Both the position numbers and the translations under genes were made by a program. Shown here piece after piece: positions 1 through 8,564 of a DNA stretch of 64,000 bases. How positions within the stretch are numbered: position 1 is the stretch's first letter; each line of letters opens with the position of its first letter. Below the pieces are notes generated by a model. The model was not told the origin of the DNA. It saw only the letters and a list, made by a program, of their open reading frames with translations, and did not search any database. The stretch comes from Shewanella sp. AS1 (GTDB taxonomy: Bacteria; Pseudomonadota; Gammaproteobacteria; Enterobacterales; Shewanellaceae), in contig NZ_JAKCLJ010000002.1 in assembly GCF_021412565.1 (NCBI RefSeq), forward strand, positions 62,001-126,000, in the 5' to 3' direction.

Positions 1-303
1 CCCCTCTACCCTAACTTTAAGGTTTTCTACTGGCTGGGAAAAAGTAAAGTTGACCTGCAACGGCTTTTCGCTCGGGGCGGTTTCGGGAAAAATTGTCAAT
101 TCAATCTGTAAGTTATTCAGCTGTTGAGCACATGCACCCTGAGAAAATTTACATAAGCTGTCATCAGTTTGAAAGGCTAAAGATGTTTGCTGCACTGCTT
201 CTGACTTTTGCGCTTCTTTTTGATCGCTACAGCCAGTGAGCAAAATTAACCCAATGAGAGTCAATACTTTATAAAGTCTGCTTATGTTTATTTTTAGTAG
301 CAC
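1..303 (-). CDS. Lipoprotein of unknown function (3' part outside window)
   Basis: Partial reading frame of 101 codons running off the left edge. It begins with GTG preceded by GAGG at a 9-nt spacing. The N-terminus is a hydrophobic stretch ending in LLTGCS, a good lipobox, so the mature protein should start at a lipidated Cys and sit in a membrane facing the periplasm. The visible mature part is short, polar and contains two further cysteines (CKFSQGAC). I do not recognise the family. It is divergent from the cbb3 oxidase operon, and the FNR-type box at 350-363 is only about 47 bp from its start, so both directions could be under oxygen control. Confidence 0.7.
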   Translation of the reverse strand, partial: MLLKINISRLYKVLTLIGLILLTGCSDQKEAQKSEAVQQTSLAFQTDDSLCKFSQGACAQQLNNLQIELTIFPETAPSEKPLQVNFTFSQPVENLKVRVEG

Positions 304-349
304 AAATTTTAACCTCGTTATCAAATTAGTTACATTCTATCCGTCTATT

Positions 350-363
350 TTGATCTAGATCAA
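350..363 (+). promoter_or_regulatory. FNR/EtrA box of the cbb3 oxidase operon
   Basis: TTGATCTAGATCAA is a perfect match to the FNR consensus TTGAT-N4-ATCAA. A TATCTT hexamer at 385-390 fits a -10 element and puts the likely transcription start near 397-398, about 41.5 bp from the box centre. This is the standard position of a class II FNR-activated promoter. The gene for the likely regulator, EtrA, lies 7 kb downstream in the same cluster. If the start is right, the ccoN leader is about 168 nt. Confidence 0.85.
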
Positions 364-420
364 CGTTCTGTTCCGCATAATTCCTATCTTTTTTGAGGTT
401 GCTCAAGTATCATTGCGTCA

Positions 421-447
421 CTCACATTAATTCGACTTAATTGTGAG
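421..447 (+). other. Hairpin in the ccoN leader
   Basis: CTCACATTAA and TTAATTGTGAG form a 10-bp stem with one bulged T around the loop TTCGAC. It lies inside the predicted untranslated leader of ccoN, with no T-run behind it, so it is not a classical terminator. It could also be a DNA operator. Function unknown. Confidence 0.4.
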
Positions 448-565
448 TTAATGTATTGACACATTCGAGTTTGTTTCGTAGGGAAGCGAACTTGCAATGT
501 CCTTTAACGGGTAAAGTATCACTTTACTCACACAATAAGTATAAGTAATAAGCAGTGGAAGCAAT

Positions 566-1993
566 ATGATGAACCATTCCCAGCCTCAAGGCGCTGATTA
601 CAATTACACCGTTGTCCGCCAATTTGCCTTAACGACCGTGTTGTGGGGTATTGTTGGTATGTGTGTCGGTGTATTGATCGCGGCCCAGTTAATCTGGCCT
701 CAACTGAACTTCGAAACTCCATGGTTAACGTACAGCCGTCTCAGACCGCTGCATACCAATGCCGTGATTTTCGCATTCGGTACATCAGCCCTCTTCGCAA
801 CCTCTTACTATGTCGTTCAACGTACCTGTCAAACCCGGTTATTTGCACCTAAGTTAGCCGCATTTACCTTCTGGGGTTGGCAAGCCATTATTCTCGCCGC
901 CGTTGTGACTCTGCCACTGGGAATAACCAGTGGTAAAGAGTATGCCGAACTGGAATGGCCTATCGATATCGCTATCGCTATTGTATGGGTCTCCTATGCC
1001 GCGGTATTTTTCGGTACTATCGCTAAACGAACCACGTCGCATATTTATGTGGCTAACTGGTTCTTCGGTGCCTTTATTATTACCGTTGCCGTGTTGCACA
1101 TAGTTAACTCTATGGCTGTACCCGTCAGCCTATGGAAGTCTTATTCACTGTATGCTGGGGCTGTCGATGCCATGGTACAATGGTGGTATGGTCATAATGC
1201 GGTAGGTTTCCTGCTTACAGCTGGTTTCCTAGGTATGATGTACTACTTCGTACCTAAGCAAGCCGGTCGCCCTGTTTATTCATATCGTCTGTCAATCGTT
1301 CACTTCTGGGCTTTGATCGCCTTGTACATTTGGGCAGGTCCGCACCACTTACATTACACCGCCCTGCCTGACTGGACGCAGTCTTTAGGTATGGTGATGT
1401 CACTTATCCTGTTTGCGCCATCTTGGGGCGGTATGATCAACGGTATCATGACCCTATCTGGTGCCTGGCATAAGCTGAGAACCGACCCTGTGTTACGTTT
1501 CCTGGTTGTTTCATTGTCTTTCTACGGTATGTCTACCTTCGAAGGCCCAATGATGGCAATCAAGACGGTAAACGCGCTGTCTCACTACACAGACTGGACT
1601 GTCGGTCACGTACACTCTGGCGCACTGGGCTGGGTGGCTATGGTCTCAATTGGTTCTCTGTATCACTTGATCCCCACAATCTATGGTCACGGCCGTATGT
1701 ACAGCACTAACCTGGTCAACATCCATTTCTGGTTAGCGACTATCGGTACTGTACTTTATATCGTTTCTATGTGGATCTCGGGTGTGATGCAAGGTCTGAT
1801 GTGGCGTGCAGTTAACTCTGACGGCACCTTAACTTACAGTTTCGTTGAGAGCTTAGAAGCTTCTTATCCCTTCTACTTTGTCCGTTTCTTAGGTGGCTGT
1901 TTCTTCGTTACCGGTATGCTGTTAATGGCATACAACGTATTTAAGACAGTAAAAGCCCCGAAAGAATCTTTGCCAGCACTGGCAGAAGCATAA
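566..1993 (+). CDS. ccoN: cbb3-type cytochrome c oxidase, catalytic subunit I
   Basis: This is the heme b / heme b3-CuB subunit of the high-affinity terminal oxidase in the inner membrane, which reduces O2 to water at low oxygen. The 475-residue product is almost wholly hydrophobic with about 12 membrane segments. Conserved histidine motifs are visible: RPLHTNAV near residue 60, [10 protein letters not shown] in the CuB region, [12 protein letters not shown], and [12 protein letters not shown] near the C-terminus for heme ligation. Length is usual for CcoN. It is first gene of ccoNOQP. Two tandem ATGs occur; GGAA at 558-561 fits the second (569) slightly better than 566. Regulation is probably through the FNR-type box at 350-363. 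Confidence 0.97.
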   Translation: MMNHSQPQGADYNYTVVRQFALTTVLWGIVGMCVGVLIAAQLIWPQLNFETPWLTYSRLRPLHTNAVIFAFGTSALFATSYYVVQRTCQTRLFAPKLAAFTFWGWQAIILAAVVTLPLGITSGKEYAELEWPIDIAIAIVWVSYAAVFFGTIAKRTTSHIYVANWFFGAFIITVAVLHIVNSMAVPVSLWKSYSLYAGAVDAMVQWWYGHNAVGFLLTAGFLGMMYYFVPKQAGRPVYSYRLSIVHFWALIALYIWAGPHHLHYTALPDWTQSLGMVMSLILFAPSWGGMINGIMTLSGAWHKLRTDPVLRFLVVSLSFYGMSTFEGPMMAIKTVNALSHYTDWTVGHVHSGALGWVAMVSIGSLYHLIPTIYGHGRMYSTNLVNIHFWLATIGTVLYIVSMWISGVMQGLMWRAVNSDGTLTYSFVESLEASYPFYFVRFLGGCFFVTGMLLMAYNVFKTVKAPKESLPALAEA

Positions 1994-2005
1994 GGAGTAG
2001 ATGTG

Positions 2006-2611
2006 ATGAAATTTAATCATGAAATAGTTGAAAAAAACATCGGTCTGCTCGGTATCTTCACTGTTATCGTCATCAGTATTGGTGGTCTGGTGCAGATCAC
2101 TCCCCTGCTGTTCCAGAAAGACACGACTGAGCCTGTCGATGGTCTGCGCCCTTATACAGCACTTGAGCTAGAAGGTCGTGACATCTACATACGCGAAGGT
2201 TGTTATAACTGCCACAGCCAGATGATCCGTCCACTGCGTGCTGAAACTGAACGTTATGGTCACTATTCTGTTGCCGGTGAATCTGTTTGGGATCACCCCT
2301 TCCAGTGGGGCTCGAAGCGTACCGGTCCTGATCTGGCTCGCGTTGGCGGTCGTTACAGCGATAAGTGGCATGAAGTGCACTTGATCGATCCACGTGCCGT
2401 GGTACCTCAGTCGAATATGCCTGGCTTCCCTTGGTTATCAGACAATGTACTGGACGGTAAACTGACTGCAGAGAAGATGGAGATATTCCGTGGTTTCGGT
2501 GTGCCTTACACTCAGGATGATATCGATAAGGCCCAGAAGGCTGTTGAAGGTAAGACTGAGATGCAAGCATTGATTGCTTACCTACAATCACTAGGTCATG
2601 CACTGAAATAA
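2006..2611 (+). CDS. ccoO: cbb3-type cytochrome c oxidase, monoheme subunit II
   Basis: Membrane-anchored monoheme cytochrome c that passes electrons to CcoN. One N-terminal transmembrane helix (about residues 12-32) is followed by a periplasmic domain with heme motif CYNCH at 66-70 and a Met-ligand region SNMPGF. ATG at 2006 lies 8 nt after AAGGAG (1992-1997) and is preferred over the in-frame GTG at 2003. The gap to ccoN is about 12 nt, consistent with an operon. The 201-residue length is typical. Confidence 0.96.
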   Translation: MKFNHEIVEKNIGLLGIFTVIVISIGGLVQITPLLFQKDTTEPVDGLRPYTALELEGRDIYIREGCYNCHSQMIRPLRAETERYGHYSVAGESVWDHPFQWGSKRTGPDLARVGGRYSDKWHEVHLIDPRAVVPQSNMPGFPWLSDNVLDGKLTAEKMEIFRGFGVPYTQDDIDKAQKAVEGKTEMQALIAYLQSLGHALK

Positions 2612-2624
2612 TTGGAGGCAAAAT

Positions 2625-2792
2625 ATGGATTACGGAACAGTACAAGGGATTATCACCATTGTCGTTATGGTTACGTTTGTCGGTATTTTTGCATGGGCTT
2701 ATAGTGGTCGTCGCAAAGCACAATTTGATGAGGCCGCTAACCTTGTGTTTTCAGATGAAGAGAAACACAAGGACTCAGGAGAACAAAAGTGA
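2625..2792 (+). CDS. ccoQ: cbb3-type cytochrome c oxidase subunit CcoQ
   Basis: A 55-residue protein with a strong upstream GGAGG. It has one membrane helix (about residues 8-26) followed by a short polar, acidic tail, the standard CcoQ layout. CcoQ is an accessory subunit that stabilises the cbb3 complex. It sits between ccoO and ccoP, and its stop codon overlaps the beginning of ccoP. The assignment rests on position and topology, since the sequence itself is short. Confidence 0.9.
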   Translation: MDYGTVQGIITIVVMVTFVGIFAWAYSGRRKAQFDEAANLVFSDEEKHKDSGEQK

Positions 2793-3763
2793 TGATGAGT
2801 AGCTTCTGGAGTATTTGGATTACCGTACTCACACTTGTGGTAATCGCAGGATGTTTTATCCTTCTACGCCTGACATCAAAAAACACTACAGGTGTTGATG
2901 AAGGCGAATCTATGGGTCACAGTTTCGATGGTATCGAGGAGATCAATAACCCACTGCCTAAATGGTGGAGTTATATGTTCTATCTCACTATCGTTTTTGG
3001 TGTGATCTATCTGGCGCTCTATCCGGGTCTTGGCAACTTCAAAGGTTTGCTTGGCTGGTCCAGTGCGAACCAGAGTATAGGTACCGAACACGGCATTAAG
3101 GCAGACTCTGAAGCGGCTGTTGCATTAGCTGAAAAAGAGGGACGCTGGGTGCAATATGATAAGGAAGTAGAGAAAGCAAACGCTAAATACAGCCCTATCT
3201 TTGCAGCCTATCTGGCAACACCATTAGAAGAGTTAGTTAAGGATGAAGATGCCCTTAAAGTGGGTGGACGCTTGTTCTTACAAAACTGTTCTCAGTGTCA
3301 CGGCAGTGATGCCCGTGGCTCGAAAGGCTTCCCTAGCCTAGCCGATACTGCCTGGTTATATGGCGGCGATTTAGCTACCATCAAGACCACCATCATGAAT
3401 GGTCGTCACGGTATGATGCCTCCAAAAGGCGGTTTGCCGATTGAGGACAGCGAGCTGCAAGGTCTAGCCGAATATGTGGTTAAACTGTCTGGTCGTGAAC
3501 ACGATGAGGCTCTTGCCGCACAAGGCCAAGGCTCATTCATGAAAGGCTGTTTCGCCTGTCACGGTATGGACGGCACAGGCAACAAGTTCATGGGTGCCCC
3601 TAACCTGACCGATGAGGCTTGGTTATACGGCGGTAGCCGCGGCGTGATCATGGAAAGCATCAAGAACGGTCGTACCGGCGTGATGCCAGCCTGGAAAGAT
3701 GTTCTAGGAGAAGAGAAAGTTCACGTGATTGCTGCCTATGTTTACAGCTTGTCTAACCAGTAA
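2789..3763 (+). CDS. ccoP: cbb3-type cytochrome c oxidase, diheme subunit III
   Basis: Diheme cytochrome c that accepts electrons from soluble cytochromes and feeds CcoO/CcoN. Two N-terminal membrane segments (about residues 6-27 and 60-80) are followed by two cytochrome c domains with heme motifs CSQCH (about 167-171) and CFACH (about 254-258), plus MMPP and VMPAW for axial methionines. AGGAG at 2777-2781 is 7 nt before GTG 2789, and ATGs at 2792 and 2795 are alternative starts. The gene overlaps ccoQ by up to 4 nt and is followed by a terminator, so it ends the structural operon. Confidence 0.96.
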   Translation: MMMSSFWSIWITVLTLVVIAGCFILLRLTSKNTTGVDEGESMGHSFDGIEEINNPLPKWWSYMFYLTIVFGVIYLALYPGLGNFKGLLGWSSANQSIGTEHGIKADSEAAVALAEKEGRWVQYDKEVEKANAKYSPIFAAYLATPLEELVKDEDALKVGGRLFLQNCSQCHGSDARGSKGFPSLADTAWLYGGDLATIKTTIMNGRHGMMPPKGGLPIEDSELQGLAEYVVKLSGREHDEALAAQGQGSFMKGCFACHGMDGTGNKFMGAPNLTDEAWLYGGSRGVIMESIKNGRTGVMPAWKDVLGEEKVHVIAAYVYSLSNQ

Positions 3764-3780
3764 AAATTGCTAGCAAAGAT

Positions 3781-3810
3781 AAAGGCCTCGCTTGTTCGAG
3801 GCCTTTTTTT
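3781..3810 (+). terminator. Rho-independent terminator after ccoP
   Basis: AAAGGCCTCG and CGAGGCCTTT form a 10-bp stem around CTTGTT, followed by a T-run. It separates ccoNOQP from the assembly genes fixH-ccoI-ccoS, which probably have their own promoter or depend on read-through. Confidence 0.9.
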
Positions 3811-3870
3811 AAGTGCGGTTTAAGCCAAAAAACGGTAAAATGCCGACAACAAAATCAATAGGTCGTATCT

Positions 3871-4362
3871 ATGTCCCAACCGCAGTCTCAACCGCAAGTG
3901 TGGTATAAACAATTCTGGCCCTGGTTTCTGATTATACTGCCATTATGTGCTGTCGTTGCCAGTCTCTATATGCTTTTTCTTTCTATCGAGCATAAAGACT
4001 CTCTTGTCTCCCAGGATTACTACAAAGAGGGAAAAGCCATTAATATGGACCTGGCCAAAGTGCGTCAAGCAAAGCAACTTGGTCTGCAGTTTGAATTAAC
4101 CCTAAAAGATAATGAACTTACTCTGGTTCAACATGGTGGCACACCTTACCTTGCCGCCCTAACCGTCAACTTTTTCCATCCAACCTTAGCCGAGCGCGAT
4201 TTCAGCCAAGTTGCAACCGCAGATGGTGATAAACGTTACCGCATCAATCTGGCTGAGCCATTAAATGGCACTTGGGAAGTGAGACTAGAAAGCTTTGATA
4301 CGAGCTGGCGTATCGAGAAACGTCTTGAATTACAGAGTAATCAACACTACTGGCTAAACTAA
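3871..4362 (+). CDS. fixH: FixH/CcoH-family cbb3 oxidase assembly protein
   Basis: A 163-residue protein with one N-terminal membrane helix (about residues 13-37) and a periplasmic domain, matching the FixH/CcoH family that supports cbb3 oxidase maturation together with the copper ATPase CcoI. The motif SLVSQDYYKEGKAIN just after the helix is typical of the family. It lies between ccoP and ccoI with only 3 nt to ccoI. No clear Shine-Dalgarno is visible before the ATG. Exact biochemical role is not settled for the family. Confidence 0.88.
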   Translation: MSQPQSQPQVWYKQFWPWFLIILPLCAVVASLYMLFLSIEHKDSLVSQDYYKEGKAINMDLAKVRQAKQLGLQFELTLKDNELTLVQHGGTPYLAALTVNFFHPTLAERDFSQVATADGDKRYRINLAEPLNGTWEVRLESFDTSWRIEKRLELQSNQHYWLN

Positions 4363-4365
4363 TTC

Positions 4366-6765
4366 ATGCAGCAAGTCACCTGTTTTCATTGCAGCGAGCC
4401 TGTTCTCACCGGGGATCAGTTTGTTACCCTAATAGATAATCAGCCTAAATCCATGTGCTGCCCGGGCTGCGCTGCGGTGTCGGCAGCCATTATCGATGCC
4501 GGTTTGACTAACTATTACAAATACCGTACCGAACCTGGCAGCAGGCAAACGGCCTTAGTTCCAGAAGCCCTCAGCGCCTTTAGTGCCTATGACTTACAAG
4601 AGGTACAGCAGGACTTTGTTCATCAAAACGCGGATATTAACAGCACCTCATTAACTATAGAGGGCATCACCTGCGCGGCCTGTGCCTGGCTGATTGAGCA
4701 CAAGCTTAAGTCTGTTGACGGTATTGCGAGCATTAAAGTGAACACTACCACTGAGCGAGCCCAGCTGAGCTGGTATCCAGATAAGATTAAGCTTAGTGAG
4801 ATCTTAACCTTAATCAGCAGAATAGGTTACCAGGCTTCACCTTATCAGGTTGATGAGCAGGAGCAGAGCAGTAAACGCAACAGCCGAAAATTCCTGCTCA
4901 GGCTAGGGCTGGCGGGCTTTGCCACCATGCAGGTTATGATGTTTGCACTGGCGCTCTATTCAGATCACTTTACTTATCTCGATGCTGAATTTCGCGATTA
5001 TTTTCGCTGGGTCAGTATGATCTTTGCCTCTCCTGTTGTTTTCTACTCGGCGCAGCCCTTCTATTTCAGTGCCGTGCGCGCCATGTTATCAGGCAGACTC
5101 AATATGGATGTCTCTGTCTCCCTTGCCATTTGTGGCGCTTATATCGCCAGCTGCATCGCCACGGTAACGGGCCAGGGAGAAGTCTATTTCGAGTCTGTCA
5201 GTATGTTTACCTTCTTTTTGCTGCTGGGGCGCTATTTTGAACAAAATGCCCGGCAGAAAGCCTCTATCAGTGCCAATAACCTGCACAAGCTGATCCCGCT
5301 GACTGCACATCTGTTAGATGACACAGGGCAATGCAGTGAAGTTCCTGCCAAACGCTTGCGCATTGGCGATCGCATCTTAGTTAAACCTGGGGATGTAATC
5401 GCGGCCGATGGCGAAATTATCAGTGGCGAAAGCGCCGTTAATGAAGCCATGCTAACTGGCGAGCAGATGCCGATAACCAAAATTGCAGGCAGTCAGGTGT
5501 TCGCTGGCACCATCAATGTGGATCACCCCATCGAAGTAAGGATCACCGCCATAGGGCAAGATCAGCTCATTGCCGAGATCATGCGTTTGCAGGAAGCCGC
5601 CTCCAATAACAAACCTAAGGTGGCCCTTTATGTTGATACCATTTCTAACTATTTTACCTGGACCATACTGGTGATCGCCGCCATCACCTATTTAGTTTGG
5701 AAAACCTATTGGCCAGAAGACGCCTTCTGGGTCACCCTCTCAGTGTTAGTCGCCACCTGCCCCTGTGCGTTGGCATTGGCAACGCCCACCGCAGTTACCT
5801 GTGCTACAGGGTTATTTACCCGCATCGGCGTAGTAATAAAAAAAACAGGCGTTTTCGAGAAGTTGCCCCTCATCAATCACGTGGTGTTCGATAAGACAGG
5901 CACACTCACCTGCGGCAGCATGAGTGTGGCCAGTACGCAAATCTACAATGAGATGAATGAGACTCAGGTGCTCGCTATCGCTGCGGCTTTAGAGGCGCAC
6001 TCGCTACATCCCATCGCCAGAGCCTTTGAAATTTACCGCCAGCCTAACTTGCTTGCCACTGAGAGCCAAAATAGCGCAGGCGCAGGAATAAGTGGTGTCA
6101 TTCGAGGGCAGAAATACGTCATCGGCAGTGGCGATTACATCTCAAGACACATAGGCTGTAAACCTCTCTCCTCTAGCGAGCAGACCATCTATCTTGCTGA
6201 CGCCCATAAGCTGATTGCCCGCTTTGAATTATCTGATGTGATCCGTGATGAAGCAAAATCGGCCGTATCTGCACTCAAACAGCTCGGATGTAAACTTGCA
6301 ATCGCCAGCGGTGATAGCTCAGAGCATGTCAATCAGGTCGCTAAAGCCGTAGGGATCGAAACCGTTTATAAGGGCTTGTCACCCCAAGGGAAATTATCGC
6401 TTATTGAGTCACTGCAACAACAAGGCAAGCTTGCTATGTTTGGAGATGGCATCAACGATGCCCCCGTTTTAGCCGGCGCCAATTTATCCATCGCCATGGG
6501 GAGCGGCGCTGCAATCACCAAAAACAGTGCCGACATGATCCTTCTTGGGGATCAGCTGTCTCGTTTCAGCGATGCAATCAAGATTGCTAAGCTCTCAGGT
6601 AAGATCATTAAACAAAACCTCTACTGGGCACTGGGGTACAATCTGTTTATTATCCCACTTGCTGTGACAGGCCATGTCCTGCCCTATATCGCGGCGATTG
6701 GCATGTCAGCAAGCTCTCTAATCGTGGTGCTGAATAGCTTACGACTTCTTAAGGTGCGTGTATGA
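4366..6765 (+). CDS. ccoI: Copper-exporting P-type ATPase for cbb3 oxidase assembly
   Basis: P1B-type ATPase (FixI/CcoI) that supplies Cu for the CuB site of CcoN. Visible order: an N-terminal Cys-rich domain (CFHC near 6-9, then CCPGC), a heavy-metal-associated domain with GITCAAC near residue 102, membrane segments, the TGEQMP actuator loop, the CPC membrane motif near residues 465-467, the phosphorylation motif DKTGTLT from about 509, and the hinge GDGINDAP. At 799 residues it is typical of the CcoI subgroup with the extra N-terminal domain. It starts 3 nt after fixH and overlaps ccoS by 4 nt (ATGA), indicating translational coupling. Confidence 0.96.
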   Translation: MQQVTCFHCSEPVLTGDQFVTLIDNQPKSMCCPGCAAVSAAIIDAGLTNYYKYRTEPGSRQTALVPEALSAFSAYDLQEVQQDFVHQNADINSTSLTIEGITCAACAWLIEHKLKSVDGIASIKVNTTTERAQLSWYPDKIKLSEILTLISRIGYQASPYQVDEQEQSSKRNSRKFLLRLGLAGFATMQVMMFALALYSDHFTYLDAEFRDYFRWVSMIFASPVVFYSAQPFYFSAVRAMLSGRLNMDVSVSLAICGAYIASCIATVTGQGEVYFESVSMFTFFLLLGRYFEQNARQKASISANNLHKLIPLTAHLLDDTGQCSEVPAKRLRIGDRILVKPGDVIAADGEIISGESAVNEAMLTGEQMPITKIAGSQVFAGTINVDHPIEVRITAIGQDQLIAEIMRLQEAASNNKPKVALYVDTISNYFTWTILVIAAITYLVWKTYWPEDAFWVTLSVLVATCPCALALATPTAVTCATGLFTRIGVVIKKTGVFEKLPLINHVVFDKTGTLTCGSMSVASTQIYNEMNETQVLAIAAALEAHSLHPIARAFEIYRQPNLLATESQNSAGAGISGVIRGQKYVIGSGDYISRHIGCKPLSSSEQTIYLADAHKLIARFELSDVIRDEAKSAVSALKQLGCKLAIASGDSSEHVNQVAKAVGIETVYKGLSPQGKLSLIESLQQQGKLAMFGDGINDAPVLAGANLSIAMGSGAAITKNSADMILLGDQLSRFSDAIKIAKLSGKIIKQNLYWALGYNLFIIPLAVTGHVLPYIAAIGMSASSLIVVLNSLRLLKVRV

Positions 6766-6980
6766 GTATTCTTTATGTGTTGATCCCGATAGCCATGTTG
6801 TTTGTTCTGGTTGCCGTGGGAATTTTTTTCTGGGCTGTGCGCTCAGATCAATTCGACGATCTGGACAGACAGAGTGTGTCTATTCTATTTGACGACGATC
6901 TGCCTGCCCAAAAGAAAGAACCCGACTTAGATGCCCCCGGCAGCCAAAATTCCACACTAGAGTCCAAACACCTTGATTGA
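6762..6980 (+). CDS. ccoS: cbb3-type oxidase assembly protein CcoS
   Basis: A 72-residue protein with one N-terminal membrane helix and an acidic tail. The stretch FFWAVRSDQFDDLD is the hallmark of CcoS, needed for cofactor insertion into the cbb3 oxidase. It overlaps the end of ccoI by 4 nt (ATGA) and the next gene by 8 nt, so the three are probably translated together. Confidence 0.93.
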   Translation: MSILYVLIPIAMLFVLVAVGIFFWAVRSDQFDDLDRQSVSILFDDDLPAQKKEPDLDAPGSQNSTLESKHLD

Positions 6981-7665
6981 GTATTCAGTGACAGGTGCCT
7001 TTATCGTTGGCCTGATGGGTGCTGGCCACTGTATCGGTATGTGCGGCGGTTTAGTGGGCGCCCTCTCACAACAGCGGGTTTTCAGCCCCGGACAAACCCT
7101 CTTATTGTCCCAATTACAGTTTGCTTTGAGTTATAACCTGGGGCGCATCGTCAGCTATACCCTTGCAGGCGCCTTAATTGGCGGCTCAGCCAGCCTGCTC
7201 AGTACACTTTTTAGCTTAGACAGCTACCTGATAGTAATGCGCGTATTTGCCGGGATAATGATGCTAGTGACCGGCCTTTATATTGCGCAGATCTGGGCCG
7301 GTGTTGTGCAAATAGAGAAACTTGGCAAGCTGTTATGGCGTGCCATTGGCCCCATAGCCAATCGCCTGCTGCCCATTGCCAACTTAAGACAAGCCTTTGT
7401 TGCCGGTATTTTATGGGGATGGCTTCCCTGCGGCCTGGTTTATAGTACGCTGACCTGGGCCGTTGCAGCCAATAACGCCCAGCAAGGCGCGCTGATCATG
7501 GCGGCCTTTGGATTAGGAACGCTACCTGCGCTACTCAGTGCAGGCATGGCTGCCCAATACCTGACACAATGGCTGACCCAAAAACCGGTTCGACTGTTCA
7601 GTGGTATGATTTTAGTAAGCTTTGGGTTACACACACTGTACATCGCATTTGCTCAGCTAAGCTAG
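6973..7665 (+). CDS. Sulfite exporter TauE/SafE-family membrane protein of the cco cluster
   Basis: A 230-residue membrane protein with about six hydrophobic segments. GAGHCIGMCGG near the N-terminus and WGWLPCGLVYS in the second half are conserved Cys/His-containing motifs of the SafE-like proteins found after ccoS in many proteobacteria, where a role in copper handling or oxidase assembly is suspected. The likely start is TTG at 6973, inside the end of ccoS; GTG 6988 is an alternative. There is no strong ribosome site, fitting coupling to ccoS. Substrate unknown. Confidence 0.85.
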   Translation: MIEYSVTGAFIVGLMGAGHCIGMCGGLVGALSQQRVFSPGQTLLLSQLQFALSYNLGRIVSYTLAGALIGGSASLLSTLFSLDSYLIVMRVFAGIMMLVTGLYIAQIWAGVVQIEKLGKLLWRAIGPIANRLLPIANLRQAFVAGILWGWLPCGLVYSTLTWAVAANNAQQGALIMAAFGLGTLPALLSAGMAAQYLTQWLTQKPVRLFSGMILVSFGLHTLYIAFAQLS

Positions 7666-7672
7666 CCCAGTT

Positions 7673-7690
7673 TGGTAAATTGGTTTACCA
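7673..7690 (+). promoter_or_regulatory. Palindrome upstream of etrA
   Basis: TGGTAAATTGGTTTACCA is a perfect inverted repeat (7-bp arms, TTGG centre) located 31 bp before the etrA start. It does not match the FNR consensus, so it is either an operator for another regulator or overlaps the etrA promoter. Regulator unknown. Confidence 0.4.
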
Positions 7691-7720
7691 TAGGGCCAAT
7701 TGTAAAATTCGAGAGTGATT

Positions 7721-8470
7721 ATGACAGATAACATCAACAGTCGCCGTTCGGCAATGCCTGGATGCGCCATTCATTGTCATGACTGTAGCATGGGAACTCT
7801 TTGTATCCCTTTTACGTTAAATAACAATGAACTCGATCAGCTTGATGAGATCATCGAACGCAAGAAGCCGATTCAAAAAGGTGAGCAGATTTTCAAATCT
7901 GGTGATACTCTCAAATCTCTCTATGCTATCCGTTCTGGCACCATCAAAAGCTACACCATTACCGAGCAAGGTGATGAGCAGATCACAGGCTTTCATTTAG
8001 CCGGTGACGTGATTGGTTTTGATGGCATTCATTCTCAAATCCATCAAAGTTTTGCTCAGGCACTGGAAACCTCCATGGTGTGTGAGATCCCCTTCGATAC
8101 ACTCGATACTTTATCTGGCAGCATGCCTAAATTGCGTCAGCAAATCATGCGCTTAATGAGCAATGAGATCCAAAGCGATCAAGAGATGATCCTGCTGCTC
8201 AGCAAGAAAAACGCAGAAGAGCGTTTAGCCGCATTTATCAGTAATTTAGCTAATCGATTTGGTAACCGCGGTTTCTCTCCAAAAGAGTTCCGCCTGACCA
8301 TGACCCGTGGTGATATTGGTAATTACCTTGGTCTGACCGTTGAAACCATCAGCCGTCTTTTAGGTCGTTTCCAGAAGTCTGAAATGATTGAGGTTAAAGG
8401 AAAATATATCACTATTGTTGATTTTGAATCATTAAACAAGTTGGCGGGAAACAATAAAATCGGTCGCTAA
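7721..8470 (+). CDS. etrA: Oxygen-sensing transcriptional regulator EtrA (Fnr)
   Basis: Crp/Fnr-family global regulator carrying an O2-labile [4Fe-4S] cluster. With the ATG at 7721 the product has 249 residues and is nearly colinear with E. coli Fnr. The N-terminal cysteines are C15, C19, C22 and C28 (GCAIHCHDC...C) and the distal ligand is C121 (MVCEIPF). The cyclic-nucleotide-like fold covers about 30-150, the dimer helix about 140-160, and the helix-turn-helix has [11 protein letters not shown], whose E/S/R residues read TTGAT boxes. The in-frame GTG at 7715 is rejected because GAG at 7711 fits the ATG. The target box lies upstream of ccoN. Confidence 0.96.
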   Translation: MTDNINSRRSAMPGCAIHCHDCSMGTLCIPFTLNNNELDQLDEIIERKKPIQKGEQIFKSGDTLKSLYAIRSGTIKSYTITEQGDEQITGFHLAGDVIGFDGIHSQIHQSFAQALETSMVCEIPFDTLDTLSGSMPKLRQQIMRLMSNEIQSDQEMILLLSKKNAEERLAAFISNLANRFGNRGFSPKEFRLTMTRGDIGNYLGLTVETISRLLGRFQKSEMIEVKGKYITIVDFESLNKLAGNNKIGR

Positions 8471-8564
8471 ACGCTCGATACTGAGGATGAATTTGATCTA
8501 AGACAAGGCAATTTGCCTGATATCGATCATTATTTAATCATCACATCTAAAAAAGGAAACATCT

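Noticed and set aside
2097..2723. 208-codon minus-strand frame opposite ccoO/ccoQ
   Set aside because: Antisense shadow of clearly conserved cco genes; no ribosome site and no recognisable protein features.
7673..7690. Palindrome before etrA as an FNR autoregulation site or PdhR site
   Set aside because: It lacks the TTGAT/ATCAA halves of FNR, and its spacing differs from the PdhR box by one base; kept only as an unknown palindrome.
8493..8506. FNR box upstream of uspE (TTGATCTAAGACAA)
   Set aside because: The second half has two mismatches to ATCAA; too weak to list as a feature without binding data.
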